Shown one piece after another: positions 36,988 to 47,160 of a DNA stretch of 64,000 bases. How positions within the stretch are numbered: the first letter of the stretch is position 1; the number at the start of each line of letters is the position of its first letter. The notes beneath the pieces were generated by a model. It saw only the letters and a list, made by a program, of their open reading frames with translations. It ran no database searches and was not told the origin of the DNA. Source of the stretch: Bradyrhizobium sediminis (GTDB lineage Bacteria; Pseudomonadota; Alphaproteobacteria; Rhizobiales; Xanthobacteraceae); assembly GCF_018736085.1 (NCBI RefSeq), contig NZ_CP076134.1, forward strand, positions 5,404,501-5,468,500. Reading direction: 5' to 3'. The translations under genes were made by a program, and so were the position numbers.

Positions 36988-38124
36988 CTATCCTTGCCGC
37001 GCGCGACGGAGTTCGGGGGTTGCGCTGAAATCGCCGGCCCGACGGCCGGCCCAGACCGAAGCGGGCACCATCGCCTCGCCGCGCATCAACAGCCGCGCGG
37101 TGCGCAGCAGCGCGGCGCGGGTCACGTTTTGCGGGTTGGCGGGGTCGACCTCGATCTCGACGCTGAATTCGCCGGTCGGATGCTCGACCGAGATGGTCTT
37201 CACGTTCTGACCCGGCACGTCAGCGATGCCCTGCGTGGTCGAGCCGTCGAGCACGCAGGCGGTAGCCACCGTCACCGCCGCCAGCACGCCGATGGCGTCG
37301 TGGCAGACATGCGGGATGAAGCTGCGCGTGCTGATGGCGCCGCCGGCGCGCGGCGCCGCAATCAGCGTCATCTTCGGGTAATTCTTGGCTGTGACGTCGC
37401 CGAGTTTCATCGCGTGGCCGCAGGCGATCCGCAACCGCTCGATCCGCGCCTTCAACTCGGTATCGGCGTTCAACTGATCGACGCTCTCATAGCCGGTGCG
37501 GCCGACGTCGGCGGCCTTGAAGATCACCAGCGGCATGCCGTTGTCGATGCAGGTCACGGTGATGCCGTCGATGACGTCGCGGACATTGCCGGTCGGCAGC
37601 AGTCCCGGCGCGACCGAGCCGGCGGTATCGAGAAAGTTGATCGTAATCGGCGCAGAGGTGCCCGGCGCGCCGTCGATCCGGGCCACGCCTTCATATTCGA
37701 CATGGCCGTTCGGCGTCTGCACGGTGATGTCGCATTGCATGTCGGTATTGAGCGTCAGCACGCGCAGGGTGGTGATGTCGCCTTGTGGCTTGACCAGGCC
37801 GGTCTCGAGCGCGAACGGCACCACCGCGGCGAGCATGTTGCCGCAATTGGGCGTGGTATCGACGGTGTCCTTGTCCGGCTGCAACTGCGCGAACAGGAAA
37901 TCGAGATCGACGCCGGGCCGGGAACCCCTGGAGACGATGCCGACCTTGCTGGTCAAGGGATGCGCGCCGCCGAGCCCGTCGATCTGGCGCTTGTCGGGCG
38001 AACCCATCACCGCAAGCAGCACCTTGTCGCGGGTCGGGATGTCGGCGGGCAGGTCGGCGGCGTTGAAGAACGGACCTCGCGACGTGCCGCCGCGCATGAA
38101 CAGGCAGGGAATGGCGGTTTGCAT
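36988..38124 (-). CDS. ligU: 4-oxalomesaconate tautomerase, PrpF family
   Basis: Converts the enol/keto or double-bond isomers of 4-oxalomesaconate (LigU, PmdU, GalD). The 378-residue PrpF-fold protein has IPCLFMRGGTSRGPFF at the N-terminus, TTPNCGNMLAAVVPFAL (catalytic-side cysteine) and RSFIPHVCHDAIGVLAAVT. The start at ATG 38124 is preferred because gcgaggg precedes it; the in-frame GTG at 38139 has none. It is the first gene of the U-J-K-X-I-A-B-C unit, whose order otherwise matches the pmd operon of Comamonas. Confidence 0.92.
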   Translation of the reverse strand: MQTAIPCLFMRGGTSRGPFFNAADLPADIPTRDKVLLAVMGSPDKRQIDGLGGAHPLTSKVGIVSRGSRPGVDLDFLFAQLQPDKDTVDTTPNCGNMLAAVVPFALETGLVKPQGDITTLRVLTLNTDMQCDITVQTPNGHVEYEGVARIDGAPGTSAPITINFLDTAGSVAPGLLPTGNVRDVIDGITVTCIDNGMPLVIFKAADVGRTGYESVDQLNADTELKARIERLRIACGHAMKLGDVTAKNYPKMTLIAAPRAGGAISTRSFIPHVCHDAIGVLAAVTVATACVLDGSTTQGIADVPGQNVKTISVEHPTGEFSVEIEVDPANPQNVTRAALLRTARLLMRGEAMVPASVWAGRRAGDFSATPELRRARQG

Positions 38125-38472
38125 GGGACCCTCGCTCACTTACTGAATGGCAAGGCCGAGCCGACCGATCGGCGCGTTCGGCAACGCCGGCGCCGACATG
38201 GCGTCGACATGGCGGCGAATGTAGCACAGGTGAGAAATGTCCGTCTAAACATGCTGGCGTGCTCCCATTGTGCAATCCGGCTCGATGGACCGAGCATTTC
38301 CTGGCGCCGGCCGGGTCGGACTTTCCGCGGGCGCGGCGAGGCGGCCGTGACGGAAACGGGCTGTTCGCTGCCCTCACTGTGGCCAGCCGGCCGGCGCTTC
38401 GCCAGCGCCCGCTCCCTATAACAGCTATCGCAATCCGGCATGGCCTGCCGGCACGAGCGATGCGCAAAATGA
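38125..38472. other. Promoter region of the lig operon
   Basis: About 350 bases with no supported gene. The lig operon promoter must lie here, and the LysR regulator encoded just upstream probably binds here. I could not single out a convincing T-N11-A box. Confidence 0.5.
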
Positions 38473-39378
38473 TCAGGCGGGAAGCTTCCGCACCAGCGCG
38501 GTCAAGAGCCGCATCGTGTGCTGGGTCAGCGGCGTGGGACGCCGGTGCGCCGAGATCGCCAGGCAAAGCACGCTGACGGGCGCCGGTTCGACCAGCCGGC
38601 GCACCGCCAATTCTCCCGCGCGCGGCGAAGCGGCAACGCCGCTGGCGGTGAGCACCGCGTGGCCATAGCCGGCGCAGACCAGTTCGATGATCGAGGGGAC
38701 ACTCGATACCTCCCAGGCAATGTCGAGCTTGATGCCGGCCAGGGCCGCCTGGGTCTCGAGCAGGCGGCGCATGGCGTGCACCCGCTCCGGAACGATCAGG
38801 GGGTAACGCGACAGCTCTTTCATCGGCAGCGGCGGCAATGCGGCCCGTTTCCGCTGGCCCTTGGCTGCACGACTCACCAGTCCAAGCGGCTCCTGAAGCA
38901 GCGGCGTGATCTCCAGCCCGGCCTGCGCCTCGGGGTTGTAGACCAGGCCGACATCGATGCGGCCGGTCGTCACCCATTCGACGATATGAGTCGACAGCCC
39001 TTCGACGACCGCCAGCCTGGCGGCGGGAAGCTCCTTCTTGAAGCGGTCAATCAGCGGAAGCGTGAGTTGACGGCCGATGCTCGGCGGCAGCCCGATGATT
39101 ACCCGCCCGACCGGCTCGTCGCGGCTCGCCCCCAGATCCTCGCGCGCATGCGCCATCAGCTGCAGAACCGCCACGCTATGGTCGAACAGCCGCTTGCCCG
39201 CATCGGTCAACGCGACGCCCCGGCCGTTGCGCAGGAACAGTTGCTGGTGCAGCTCGGTCTCGAGGCTGCGCACCTGGCGGCTGAGCGCCGGCTGCGCGAT
39301 GTCGAGCACCAGCGCCGCCTTGCTGAAGCTGCCCAGCTCGGCCACCTGCACGAAGTATTCGAGCTGCTTGAGGTTCAT
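38473..39378 (-). CDS. LysR family regulator, probable lig operon activator
   Basis: The 301-residue protein has winged helix MNLKQLEYFVQVAELGSFSK, then AALVLDIAQPALSRQVRSLE, followed by a type 2 periplasmic-fold effector domain (about 90-295) with GRVIIGLPPSIGRQL. It resembles the Nac/LigR-like branch. It sits directly upstream of the lig operon on the same strand, and directly downstream of a Bug protein gene with 6 bases between them. Regulation of the lig operon is inferred from position. Confidence 0.88.
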   Translation of the reverse strand: MNLKQLEYFVQVAELGSFSKAALVLDIAQPALSRQVRSLETELHQQLFLRNGRGVALTDAGKRLFDHSVAVLQLMAHAREDLGASRDEPVGRVIIGLPPSIGRQLTLPLIDRFKKELPAARLAVVEGLSTHIVEWVTTGRIDVGLVYNPEAQAGLEITPLLQEPLGLVSRAAKGQRKRAALPPLPMKELSRYPLIVPERVHAMRRLLETQAALAGIKLDIAWEVSSVPSIIELVCAGYGHAVLTASGVAASPRAGELAVRRLVEPAPVSVLCLAISAHRRPTPLTQHTMRLLTALVRKLPA

Positions 39379-39384
39379 GGGTCC

Positions 39385-40386
39385 CTATTGCTTCTGAATC
39401 CCGGCCTTCTCGATCACCTTACGCCACTTCTCGATATCAGACTTCAGTCTGGCTGATATTTCTTCGGGTGTACTTGCCCTGGCCTCGATGCCGAGTTCGA
39501 GAAGCCGCCTCCTCACGTCCGGCTCGGCGAGTATTTCCTGCAAGGCCAGATTGAGGATCTTCACGATCTCCGGCGGCGTGCCGGCGGGCGCAAACAATGC
39601 GTTCCAGGAAACGACGTCGTAATCGGCGACGCCGGATTCCTGCACGGTCGCAATATCCGGCGCGCTTTCCGAACGTATCGGCCCGGTCGACGCCAGCGCC
39701 CGGATCTTCCCGTCGGCGAGATTGCCCTTCATCGCCGAGTAGCTGTCGATCATGAGGGCGAGGTTGCCCTGCATGGTGGACACCAGAACCTCGGGCGTTC
39801 CCCGATGGGGGATGATCACGAAATCGATGCCGGCCGCGGTCTTGAAGAGCTCCGCCGACAGATTCTGGGTGCTTCCGACATTGATGGTTCCGACATTGAG
39901 CGACCCGGGCTTCGCCTTTGCGGCCGCGATGAAGTCCGCCAGCGTCTTGAATGGCGAGTCCGCGTTGGCGGCAAAGACGAAATCGAAAAAGCCGAGACTC
40001 GAAACCGGAACGAAATCCTTCAGGGGATCGTAGGGCAACTTGCCGAACAGGGAGACGCTGATCGCGGTTCCGTTCGACAGCAATGCCAGGGTATGGCCAT
40101 CGGGCGGAGAGGAAATCACCGTTCGAGCCGCGGCAATGCCGCCGGCGCCAGGCTGGTTCTCGACATAAAACCGGCCCCCAAGCTTGACGCCGAGCCGTTC
40201 TGCGATCACCCGCGCCGTGATATCGGCAACGCCGCCGGCAGCAAACGGCACGACGATCCGCACTGCCTTGCCCGGGTATTTGGTCTCGGCGCCGGCCTGA
40301 CCTTGGGGAAGGACGAGCGCCAGCAGCACAAGCAAAGCGAGCGGCATCCGCGCAGAAATCCGGGAGACGCAATCGAGGAATATCAT
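39385..40386 (-). CDS. Bug-type (TctC) solute-binding protein
   Basis: The 333-residue periplasmic protein has a signal peptide (about 1-33, ending AGAE), then the Bug family features VRIVVPFAAGGVADITARVI, YVENQPGAGGIAAARTV and NVGTINVGSTQNLSAEL. Such proteins bind aromatic or tricarboxylic acids for a tripartite TctAB transporter. No tctA or tctB lies in the window, so it is an orphan. Its proximity to the LysR and lig genes suggests it captures an aromatic acid. Confidence 0.9.
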   Translation of the reverse strand: MIFLDCVSRISARMPLALLVLLALVLPQGQAGAETKYPGKAVRIVVPFAAGGVADITARVIAERLGVKLGGRFYVENQPGAGGIAAARTVISSPPDGHTLALLSNGTAISVSLFGKLPYDPLKDFVPVSSLGFFDFVFAANADSPFKTLADFIAAAKAKPGSLNVGTINVGSTQNLSAELFKTAAGIDFVIIPHRGTPEVLVSTMQGNLALMIDSYSAMKGNLADGKIRALASTGPIRSESAPDIATVQESGVADYDVVSWNALFAPAGTPPEIVKILNLALQEILAEPDVRRRLLELGIEARASTPEEISARLKSDIEKWRKVIEKAGIQKQ

Positions 40387-40424
40387 GGGCAGCCCGGATT
40401 CCCGTGGATGAACTCGTCGCAGTG

Positions 40425-41318
40425 TTACTTGATAGGCGGACGCGGAAGCACGGCCTCGCCTGTTTCCATCCTGTAGACGTACTCGAGAGAGTACCAGGGC
40501 GTGCCGGCATCGGCCTTCGTCGGATGGGGCTCTTCATGACGCACGAAATTGCCGATCAGCGCCTTGGTTACGCCGAACTGCACGTCGCTGTCGATGTGCG
40601 GGTCGGCGGGATCATAGACCTGGGAAATCAGAACCTTGAAACCCGGCTTGAAAATCAGCGCGTGGAGGTGCGCCGGCCGAAAGGGATGCCGGTTCTGCAG
40701 CTTCAACAAACGGCCGACGACGCCGTTGGCCGGAATCGGGTAACCCGTCATCATCACCGTGCGAAACCAGAAGCATCCGTCGGCGTTCGTCGTAAACTTG
40801 CCGCGGAGGTTCATCTCCGCCTGTTCGGGATCCTGGTTTTCGTAAAGACCGACCGGCGAGGCGTGCCACACGTCCACTTCGGCTTCAGCCACCGGACGGC
40901 CGGCAGGGTCCACCACGCGCCCGTTGACGAAGAGCGGCACACCCGGCGTATCGGACCGGACGATCGACCCGCCGTTCTCGACCCTGGGCGAATTCAGCCG
41001 CCAGAACGGCCCGAGCAGCGACTGCGCCGTCTCGCTATTGCCCTGATCGCCATTGTTCAGAAGGCAGACCAGCGACGAGACCCCGAGCGAACCGGCCATC
41101 AGCACGACTTCATTATGGGTGTCGGTCGTGAGCTTGCCCATCTCCGCCAGAATGGCGGTGGCTTCGCGGAATTCCGCCTCGGTCAGGCGGACGTCGCGGA
41201 TAAAGCCATGCAGGTGCCTGACGAGGGACACCATGATTTCACGCAGCCGCGGGTCGGAAGTCCTCTCCATCACGGATGTTGCCGCAACCGTGACGGCCTG
41301 CTGACGCTCGATGATCAT
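40425..41318 (-). CDS. Intradiol ring-cleavage dioxygenase (catechol / hydroxyquinol 1,2-dioxygenase type)
   Basis: The 297-residue non-haem Fe(III) enzyme has an N-terminal helical linker domain (about 1-95, SDPRLREIMVSLVRHLHGFI) and a catalytic beta-sandwich with GPFWRLNSP, VDVWHASPVGLYENQDP (first tyrosine ligand), TGYPIPANG (second tyrosine ligand), and RPAHLHALIFKPGFKVLISQ with two histidines. The layout fits hydroxyquinol 1,2-dioxygenase or a chlorocatechol enzyme rather than protocatechuate 3,4-dioxygenase. Start ATG 41318 has agggag upstream; the longer frame to 41351 lacks support. It neighbours a pcaF-type thiolase and a Bug protein. Confidence 0.9.
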   Translation of the reverse strand: MIIERQQAVTVAATSVMERTSDPRLREIMVSLVRHLHGFIRDVRLTEAEFREATAILAEMGKLTTDTHNEVVLMAGSLGVSSLVCLLNNGDQGNSETAQSLLGPFWRLNSPRVENGGSIVRSDTPGVPLFVNGRVVDPAGRPVAEAEVDVWHASPVGLYENQDPEQAEMNLRGKFTTNADGCFWFRTVMMTGYPIPANGVVGRLLKLQNRHPFRPAHLHALIFKPGFKVLISQVYDPADPHIDSDVQFGVTKALIGNFVRHEEPHPTKADAGTPWYSLEYVYRMETGEAVLPRPPIK

Positions 41319-41424
41319 TCCGCACTCCCTGGACGACGGCGGCGCCGGCATTGCGAGCCAACGGGCCGACGCAAACCGCCGCCCGATGCCAGGCGTCTCG
41401 CAATGACGCTTTCGGTAGCCGCCG

Positions 41425-42633
41425 TCAGTTCAGCTTCTCGATCGCCATCGCGACGCCCTGGCCGACGCCGACGCACATCGTCGCCAGCGCGCGCTTGCCG
41501 CCGCGCTTTTCCATGCCGTGCACCGCGGTCATGGCGAGGCGCGCGCCGCTCATGCCGAGCGGATGGCCGAGCGCAATGGCGCCGCCATGCGGATTGACGA
41601 AATCGGCGTCGTCCTTGACGCCCAATTGCCGAAGACAGGCGATGCCCTGCGAAGCGAAGGCTTCATTGAGTTCGATCAGGTCGAAATCGCTGATCTTCAG
41701 CCCTAACCGCTCCATCAGCTTGCGGGTCGCCGGCACCGGGCCGATGCCCATGATGCGCGGCGGCACTGCGGCCGAGGCGAGGCCGAGAATGCGGGCCCGC
41801 GGCGTCAGCCCGTGCTTCTTCACCGCGGCTTCGGAAGCCAGGATCATCGCGGCGGCGCCGTCATTGACGCCGGAGGCATTGCCCGCCGTCACCGTGCCGG
41901 GATTGCGCACGATCGGCTTCAGTTTTGTCAAACCTTCGAGCGTGGTTTCGGGGCGCGGATGTTCGTCCTTGTCGATGCTGACCGGTCCGGCCTTGCCGCC
42001 GGGAACCACTACCGCCGTGATTTCCTCGGCGAAATAACTCGACGCGATCGCCGCACCCGCGCGCTGCTGCGAGCGGATCGCGAACGCGTCCTGGTCGGCG
42101 CGCGATACCTGGAACTCCTCGGCGACGTTCTCGCCGGTCTCCGGCATGGCGTCGACGCCGTATTGCGCTTTCAAGAGCGGATTGATGAAGCGCCAGCCGA
42201 TGGTGGTGTCGAAGATTTCGGCGGAACGCGAAAACGCTTCCGATGCCTTGCCCATCACGAACGGCGCCCGCGTCATCGATTCGACGCCGCCGGCGATGGC
42301 GAAGTCGATCTCGCCGGCACGGATCGCGCGGCCGGCAGCGCCGACGGCATCGAGCCCCGAGGCGCAGAGCCGGTTGAGCGTGAGGCCGGGAACCGATTCC
42401 GGCAGCCCGGCCAGCAGCAGCGCCATCCGCGCCACGTTGCGGTTGTCTTCGCCGGCCTGATTGGCGCAGCCGAAATAGACCTCATCGACATCAGCCCAGT
42501 CGAGCCTGGGATGCCGCGCCATCAGGGCCTTGATCGGGGTCGCCGCCAGGTCGTCGGCGCGGACCTTGGCCAGCGAACCTCCGAAGCGGCCGATCGGGGT
42601 CCGTACGGCATCGCAAACAAACACATCGCGCAT
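41425..42633 (-). CDS. pcaF: Acetyl-CoA acyltransferase, 3-oxoadipyl-CoA thiolase type
   Basis: The 402-residue thiolase has the nucleophile in LNRLCASGLDAVGAA (cysteine near 90), NEAFASQ, GGAIALGHPLGMSGAR (histidine) and MCVGVGQGVAMAIE (second cysteine). The N-terminal VFVCDAVRTPIGRFGGSLAK and the overall pattern are of the PcaF group, which cleaves 3-oxoadipyl-CoA to succinyl-CoA and acetyl-CoA. It is the last step for an intradiol pathway, matching the adjacent intradiol dioxygenase. A general degradative thiolase cannot be excluded. Confidence 0.9.
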   Translation of the reverse strand: MRDVFVCDAVRTPIGRFGGSLAKVRADDLAATPIKALMARHPRLDWADVDEVYFGCANQAGEDNRNVARMALLLAGLPESVPGLTLNRLCASGLDAVGAAGRAIRAGEIDFAIAGGVESMTRAPFVMGKASEAFSRSAEIFDTTIGWRFINPLLKAQYGVDAMPETGENVAEEFQVSRADQDAFAIRSQQRAGAAIASSYFAEEITAVVVPGGKAGPVSIDKDEHPRPETTLEGLTKLKPIVRNPGTVTAGNASGVNDGAAAMILASEAAVKKHGLTPRARILGLASAAVPPRIMGIGPVPATRKLMERLGLKISDFDLIELNEAFASQGIACLRQLGVKDDADFVNPHGGAIALGHPLGMSGARLAMTAVHGMEKRGGKRALATMCVGVGQGVAMAIEKLN

Positions 42634-42731
42634 CTACTCTCTCCCTGAATGCCGCGTTTTCGGCGCTGATTGCCGGAATTGACGGCGAGTTTTAGGAGCG
42701 AGGCCGCGGCAGGTCAATTGACGGCTCTATC

Positions 42732-42759
42732 GCCCCTCTCCCGCTTGCGGGAGAGGGGC
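42732..42759. repeat. Strong palindrome between pcaF and mutS
   Basis: gcccctctcccgc and gcgggagaggggc are exact 13-bp reverse complements with a 2-base loop. It lies between divergent genes, so it is an extragenic repeat rather than a terminator. Confidence 0.75.
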
Positions 42760-42838
42760 AGCGGAGAACGTGGAAAACGCGTAATGCAGGGCCAAACCGA
42801 TAGGACCGCGGGCCAAAATTTTGTAGTTTCCGCACCCG

Positions 42839-45568
42839 ATGACGATCCAGCAATCCATTCCCGTGCCACAAGACGCTCAGCCGCCTGCCGAGGCGGCGGC
42901 GCGCGTCACGCCGATGATGGAACAATATCTGGAAATCAAGGCCGCCCATCCCGGGCTGCTGTTGTTCTACCGGATGGGTGATTTCTACGAGCTGTTCTTC
43001 GAGGACGCCGAAATCGCCTCACGCACGCTCGGCATCGTGCTGACCAAACGCGGCAAGCACCAGGGCATGGATATCCCGATGTGCGGCGTGCCGGTGGAGC
43101 GTTCCGAGGACTATCTGCATCGGCTGATCGAGGCAGGACATCGCGTCGCGGTCTGCGAGCAGACCGAGGATCCGGCGGCGGCGCGGGCGCGCGGCAACAA
43201 GAGCGTGGTCCGCCGCGGCGTGGTGCGGCTGGTGACGCCGGGCACGCTGACCGAAGACACCCTGCTCGACGCCAAGGCCAACAACTACCTGCTGGCGATC
43301 GCACGCGCCCGCGGATCGGCGGGCGCCGACCGCATCGGGCTGGCCTGGATCGACATTTCGACCGCGGAATTCATCGTCACCGAATGTTCCACCGGCGAAC
43401 TCGCGGCGACCCTGGCGCGCATCAATCCCAATGAGGCCATCGTCACCGATGCGCTCTATGGCGATCCGGAACTGGGGCCTGCTTTACGCGAACTGCCGGC
43501 GGTGACGCCGCTGACCCGCGACTTCTTCGACGGCGCCACCGCCGAGCGGCGGCTGTGCGACTATTTCGCGGTCGCCACCATGGACGGCCTTTCCGCGATG
43601 TCGCGGCTCGAAGCCACCGCTGCGGCCGCCGCGGTGACCTATATCGACCGCACCCAGGTCGGAAAGCGCCCGCCGCTGTCGCCGCCGTCGCGCGAGGCTG
43701 CCGGCACGACCATGGCGATTGATCCCGCCACCCGCGCCAATCTCGAACTGACGCGGACGCTTTCGGGCGAGCGGCGCGGATCGCTGCTGGACGCCATCGA
43801 CTGCACCGTGACCGCGGCCGGATCGCGCCTGCTGGCGCAGAGGCTGGCGGCGCCGCTCACCGACAGCGCCGCGATTGCCCGGCGGCTCGATGCCATCGCC
43901 ACCTTCGTCGCCGACAGCGCCGCGCGCGACGAACTCCGCGCCAGCTTGCGCGCGGCGCCCGACATGTCGCGCGCGCTGGCGCGGTTGTCGGTCGGACGCG
44001 GCGGCCCGCGCGATCTCGCCGGTTTGCGCGACGGTATTGTTGCGGCCGATGAGGCCTTGGCGCGGCTTGCACGGCTCGATAATCCGCCGCCGGAGATCGC
44101 CGGGATCATGGAGGCGCTGCGCCGCCCGTCGCGCGATCTGGCGCGCGAATTCGAGCGCGCGCTTTCGGAACAGCTGCCTCTGATCAAGCGCGACGGCGGC
44201 TTCGTGCGCGAAGGCTATGAGGCCGCACTCGACGAGGCCCGCAATCTGCGCGACGCTTCGCGCCTCGTGGTCGCCGCGATGCAGGCACGCTACGCCGACG
44301 ATACCTCCATCAAGGGCCTGAAGATCCGCCACAACAACGTGCTCGGCTATTTCGTCGAGGTCACCGCGCAACACGGCGACAAGCTGATGGCGCCGCCCCT
44401 GAATGCGACCTTCATCCACCGCCAGACCCTGGCCGGACAGGTCCGCTTCACCACCTCGGAACTCGGCGAGATCGAAGCCAAGATCGCCAACGCCGGCGAC
44501 CGCGCGCTCGGGCTGGAGCTGGAGATCTTCGAGCGGCTTTCGGCTGACGTGATGGCCGCCAGCGACGATTTGCGCGCCGCCGCGCACGCGTTTGCGCTGC
44601 TCGATGTCGCAACCGCGCTGGCCAAGCTCGCGGTCGACGACAACTACGTGCGGCCCGAGGTCGATGGCTCGCTCGGCTTTGCCATCGAAGGCGGCCGGCA
44701 TCCGGTGGTCGAGCAGGCATTGAAGCGCGACGGCCAGCCGTTCATCGCCAACGCCTGCGATCTTTCCCCCGGACCGGCGCAAAAGTCCGGTCAGATCTGG
44801 CTGATCACCGGTCCCAACATGGCGGGTAAATCGACCTTCCTGCGCCAGAACGCGCTGATCGCTCTCTTGGCGCAGACCGGCAGCTTCGTGCCGGCGACGC
44901 GTGCGCGCATCGGCATCGTCGACCGGCTGTTCTCGCGGGTCGGTGCTGCCGACGATCTGGCGCGCGGCCGCTCCACCTTCATGGTGGAGATGGTGGAGAC
45001 CGCCGTGATCCTCAATCAGGCCAGCGAGCGCTCGCTGGTGATCCTGGACGAGATCGGCCGCGGCACCGCGACCTTCGACGGGCTGTCGATCGCCTGGGCG
45101 GCGATCGAGCATCTGCATGAGGCCAACCGCTGCCGCGCGCTATTCGCGACGCATTATCACGAGCTGACCGCGCTCTCGGCCAAGCTGCCGCGGCTGTTCA
45201 ACGCCACGGTGCGGGTCAAGGAATGGCAGGGCGACGTCGTGTTCCTGCACGAGGTGCTGCCGGGCTCGGCCGACCGCTCCTACGGCATCCAGGTGGCGAA
45301 GCTCGCTGGCCTCCCCGCGCCTGTGATCGCGCGCGCGAAGTCTGTGCTCGCAAAGCTCGAGGCGCAGGACCGCGGCCAGACCGCGCGCGCGCTCGCCGAC
45401 GACCTGCCGCTGTTCGCGGTACCGTCCCGCGCCTCAGCCGAACCCGCGCCGCCGAGCGAGGCCGAACAACTGATCGAAGCCGTCAGGGCGCTGCATCCCG
45501 ACGAAATGTCGCCGCGCGAGGCGCTGGAGGCGCTGTATGCGCTGAAGGCGAAACTGCCGAAGCAGTAA
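42839..45568 (+). CDS. mutS: DNA mismatch repair protein MutS
   Basis: The 909-residue mismatch-binding ATPase starts with the mismatch recognition domain, [20 protein letters not shown] (the F-x-E motif, about residues 40-60). Connector, core and clamp domains follow. The ATPase has Walker [10 protein letters not shown] (about 658-666), [20 protein letters not shown], Walker [17 protein letters not shown] and the ATHYHELT switch. The C-terminal helix-turn-helix region is present. A long antisense frame is a shadow. Full length, no defects seen. Confidence 0.97.
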   Translation: MTIQQSIPVPQDAQPPAEAAARVTPMMEQYLEIKAAHPGLLLFYRMGDFYELFFEDAEIASRTLGIVLTKRGKHQGMDIPMCGVPVERSEDYLHRLIEAGHRVAVCEQTEDPAAARARGNKSVVRRGVVRLVTPGTLTEDTLLDAKANNYLLAIARARGSAGADRIGLAWIDISTAEFIVTECSTGELAATLARINPNEAIVTDALYGDPELGPALRELPAVTPLTRDFFDGATAERRLCDYFAVATMDGLSAMSRLEATAAAAAVTYIDRTQVGKRPPLSPPSREAAGTTMAIDPATRANLELTRTLSGERRGSLLDAIDCTVTAAGSRLLAQRLAAPLTDSAAIARRLDAIATFVADSAARDELRASLRAAPDMSRALARLSVGRGGPRDLAGLRDGIVAADEALARLARLDNPPPEIAGIMEALRRPSRDLAREFERALSEQLPLIKRDGGFVREGYEAALDEARNLRDASRLVVAAMQARYADDTSIKGLKIRHNNVLGYFVEVTAQHGDKLMAPPLNATFIHRQTLAGQVRFTTSELGEIEAKIANAGDRALGLELEIFERLSADVMAASDDLRAAAHAFALLDVATALAKLAVDDNYVRPEVDGSLGFAIEGGRHPVVEQALKRDGQPFIANACDLSPGPAQKSGQIWLITGPNMAGKSTFLRQNALIALLAQTGSFVPATRARIGIVDRLFSRVGAADDLARGRSTFMVEMVETAVILNQASERSLVILDEIGRGTATFDGLSIAWAAIEHLHEANRCRALFATHYHELTALSAKLPRLFNATVRVKEWQGDVVFLHEVLPGSADRSYGIQVAKLAGLPAPVIARAKSVLAKLEAQDRGQTARALADDLPLFAVPSRASAEPAPPSEAEQLIEAVRALHPDEMSPREALEALYALKAKLPKQ

Positions 45569-45572
45569 CAGC

Positions 45573-45697
45573 CCTCATCCTGAGGAGCGCGCTCTTGCGC
45601 GCGTCTCGAAGGATGGATGCAGCGGGGCTCTCATGGTTCGAGACGCGCGCCGGACAGCGCAAGCGCTGCCGGGAAGATGCGCTCCTCACCATGAGGG
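45573..45697. repeat. Composite palindromic repeat after mutS, family C
   Basis: cctcatcctgaggagcgcgc at the left and the inverted gcgctcctcaccatgaggg at the right, with tcttgcgcgcgtctcgaagg and its partial inverse in between. It separates the convergent stops of mutS and the membrane protein gene, so it may terminate both. Confidence 0.8.
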
Positions 45698-45698
45698 T

Positions 45699-46496
45699 CT
45701 ATTGGCGCACCAGCTTCCGCCGCCCCCACCACCACAAGCCGAGATTCCAGCCGATGCAGGTCGTCAGCGCCAGGCTGAGGGCGACCGTCGAGCCGAAGCG
45801 AAGTGCGGCGAGGTGCAGCACGGCAACCGCAATGCCAAATCCCATCAGGCCCCAGGCGCCGTTGGCGATGACAGCGGCGGTCGCCGGACCGCCGATGCGC
45901 GGATGCAGGATCAGCATCAGGCTGGTGAACACGATCGGGAACAGCGCGATGATGCCGCTGATCCTGGGGCCGACCCAGCCCGATGTCGTGACCACCGTCG
46001 CTACCAGCGTCGCGACCAGTCCGGCGCGCAACGGAACGTCGTACCAGCGCCGCGTGATCAGCGGCATTTTGACGTGGCGATAGCCCTGCAACAGCGGCAC
46101 GCAGATCGCAAAGGTGACGGCATTGGCGATCAGTCCGGCGAGAAGCGTCCACTGGAACATGCGGATGACGGAGGCGAGCGCGATCCACACCGCGAGCGCA
46201 ACCGCGCAGGAAACCAGCGCGCTCCGCCGCTGCGCCAGCACGACATAGGTCAGGCCGAGAAAGATCGTCGCGGCGTTGATCGGCAGGCTCGCCAGCGCGC
46301 CTTCGGCGATGAAATCAGCATCGTGGTCGAGCGCGAGAAAGACGTAGGATGGCCCCGCCGAAATCGGCAAGGTCGCGACCAGCGCGCCGATCACCGGCCC
46401 CGAACGTTCGGTGATGACGGACGCCGTGACCACGAACGCAGCCGTGATCGCCATGCGGAAGCCGAGCATAAGGATGAAAGCGAGATCGGGGGACAT
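45699..46496 (-). CDS. Ten-helix integral membrane protein of unknown function
   Basis: The 265-residue protein, started at ATG 46496 (MSPDLAFILMLGFRMAITAA), has about eight to ten hydrophobic helices. Characteristic segments are VIGALVATLPISAGPSYVFL and GWVGPRISGIIALFPIVFTS, two related halves that suggest an internal repeat. The upstream extension to 46604 runs through a palindromic repeat and is rejected. No transporter family could be named. Confidence 0.75.
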   Translation of the reverse strand: MSPDLAFILMLGFRMAITAAFVVTASVITERSGPVIGALVATLPISAGPSYVFLALDHDADFIAEGALASLPINAATIFLGLTYVVLAQRRSALVSCAVALAVWIALASVIRMFQWTLLAGLIANAVTFAICVPLLQGYRHVKMPLITRRWYDVPLRAGLVATLVATVVTTSGWVGPRISGIIALFPIVFTSLMLILHPRIGGPATAAVIANGAWGLMGFGIAVAVLHLAALRFGSTVALSLALTTCIGWNLGLWWWGRRKLVRQ

Positions 46497-46503
46497 TTTC
46501 AAA

Positions 46504-46637
46504 CCGTCGTCCCGGCCAAGCGAAGCGCGGGCCGGGATCCATAACCACAGCCGTTCGTATTGCACGAAAGCCGTCGAACAGCATTTCCTGGAATGAGAGA
46601 GCACGGAGTATGGGTCCCGGCGTTCGCCGGGACGACG
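46504..46637. repeat. Palindromic BIME-type repeat, uninterrupted copy
   Basis: Starts cgtcgtcccggcc and ends with the inverted cgccgggacgacg. It contains gggatccataaccacag, the intact form of the junction that the insertion sequence at 961-2334 has split. It thus serves as an empty-site reference. Confidence 0.75.
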
Positions 46638-46650
46638 ATAGTTGGTTCGC

Positions 46651-47160
46651 TCACACTCTTTGCATCGACACCGAAACCTTCGGGCCGTTCTTGATGGTCT
46701 GATACACCACGCAATAGCGCTCGGTGAGTTTCAGGAGCAGATCGAGCTTGTCCTGCGGCGCTGATGTCTCGACCTCGAACTTCAGGCGAATCTCGGCAAA
46801 GCCGACCGGCGCCTCCTTGTCGACGCCGAGCGTGCCGCGGAAATCGAGATCGCCCTCGGCGGTGACGTCGCCCTTCCTGAGCGGCACCTCGATCGCGGTC
46901 GCCACCGATTTCAGCGTCACGCCGGCGCAGGCGACCAGGGCTTCGAGCAGCATGTCGCCGGAGCACAGTTCAAGTCCGGAGCCGCCGGTCGCCGGGTGCA
47001 GGCCGGCCACCGCCAGCGCGCGGCCGGTCTCGACCTTGCAGGCGATGCCCTCGTTTTCGATCGAGCCCCTCGCGGTCAGCCTGATCATCGCGGCCTTCGG
47101 ATCGGATTTGTAACGCTCCTTGATCGGAGCCTGGGTGGCGCGGAGTTTGGCGGCGTCCAT
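46651..47160 (-). CDS. OsmC family peroxiredoxin-like protein
   Basis: The 169-residue OsmC/Ohr-fold protein has two redox-type cysteines, in LVACAGVTLKSVA and TERYCVVYQTIKNGP, with GGSGLELCSGDMLLEAL between the fold elements. Such proteins reduce organic hydroperoxides as dimers; the exact substrate is unclear for this subfamily. It lies alone, with a palindromic repeat downstream and about 270 bases to the divergent glnD. Confidence 0.9.
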   Translation of the reverse strand: MDAAKLRATQAPIKERYKSDPKAAMIRLTARGSIENEGIACKVETGRALAVAGLHPATGGSGLELCSGDMLLEALVACAGVTLKSVATAIEVPLRKGDVTAEGDLDFRGTLGVDKEAPVGFAEIRLKFEVETSAPQDKLDLLLKLTERYCVVYQTIKNGPKVSVSMQRV

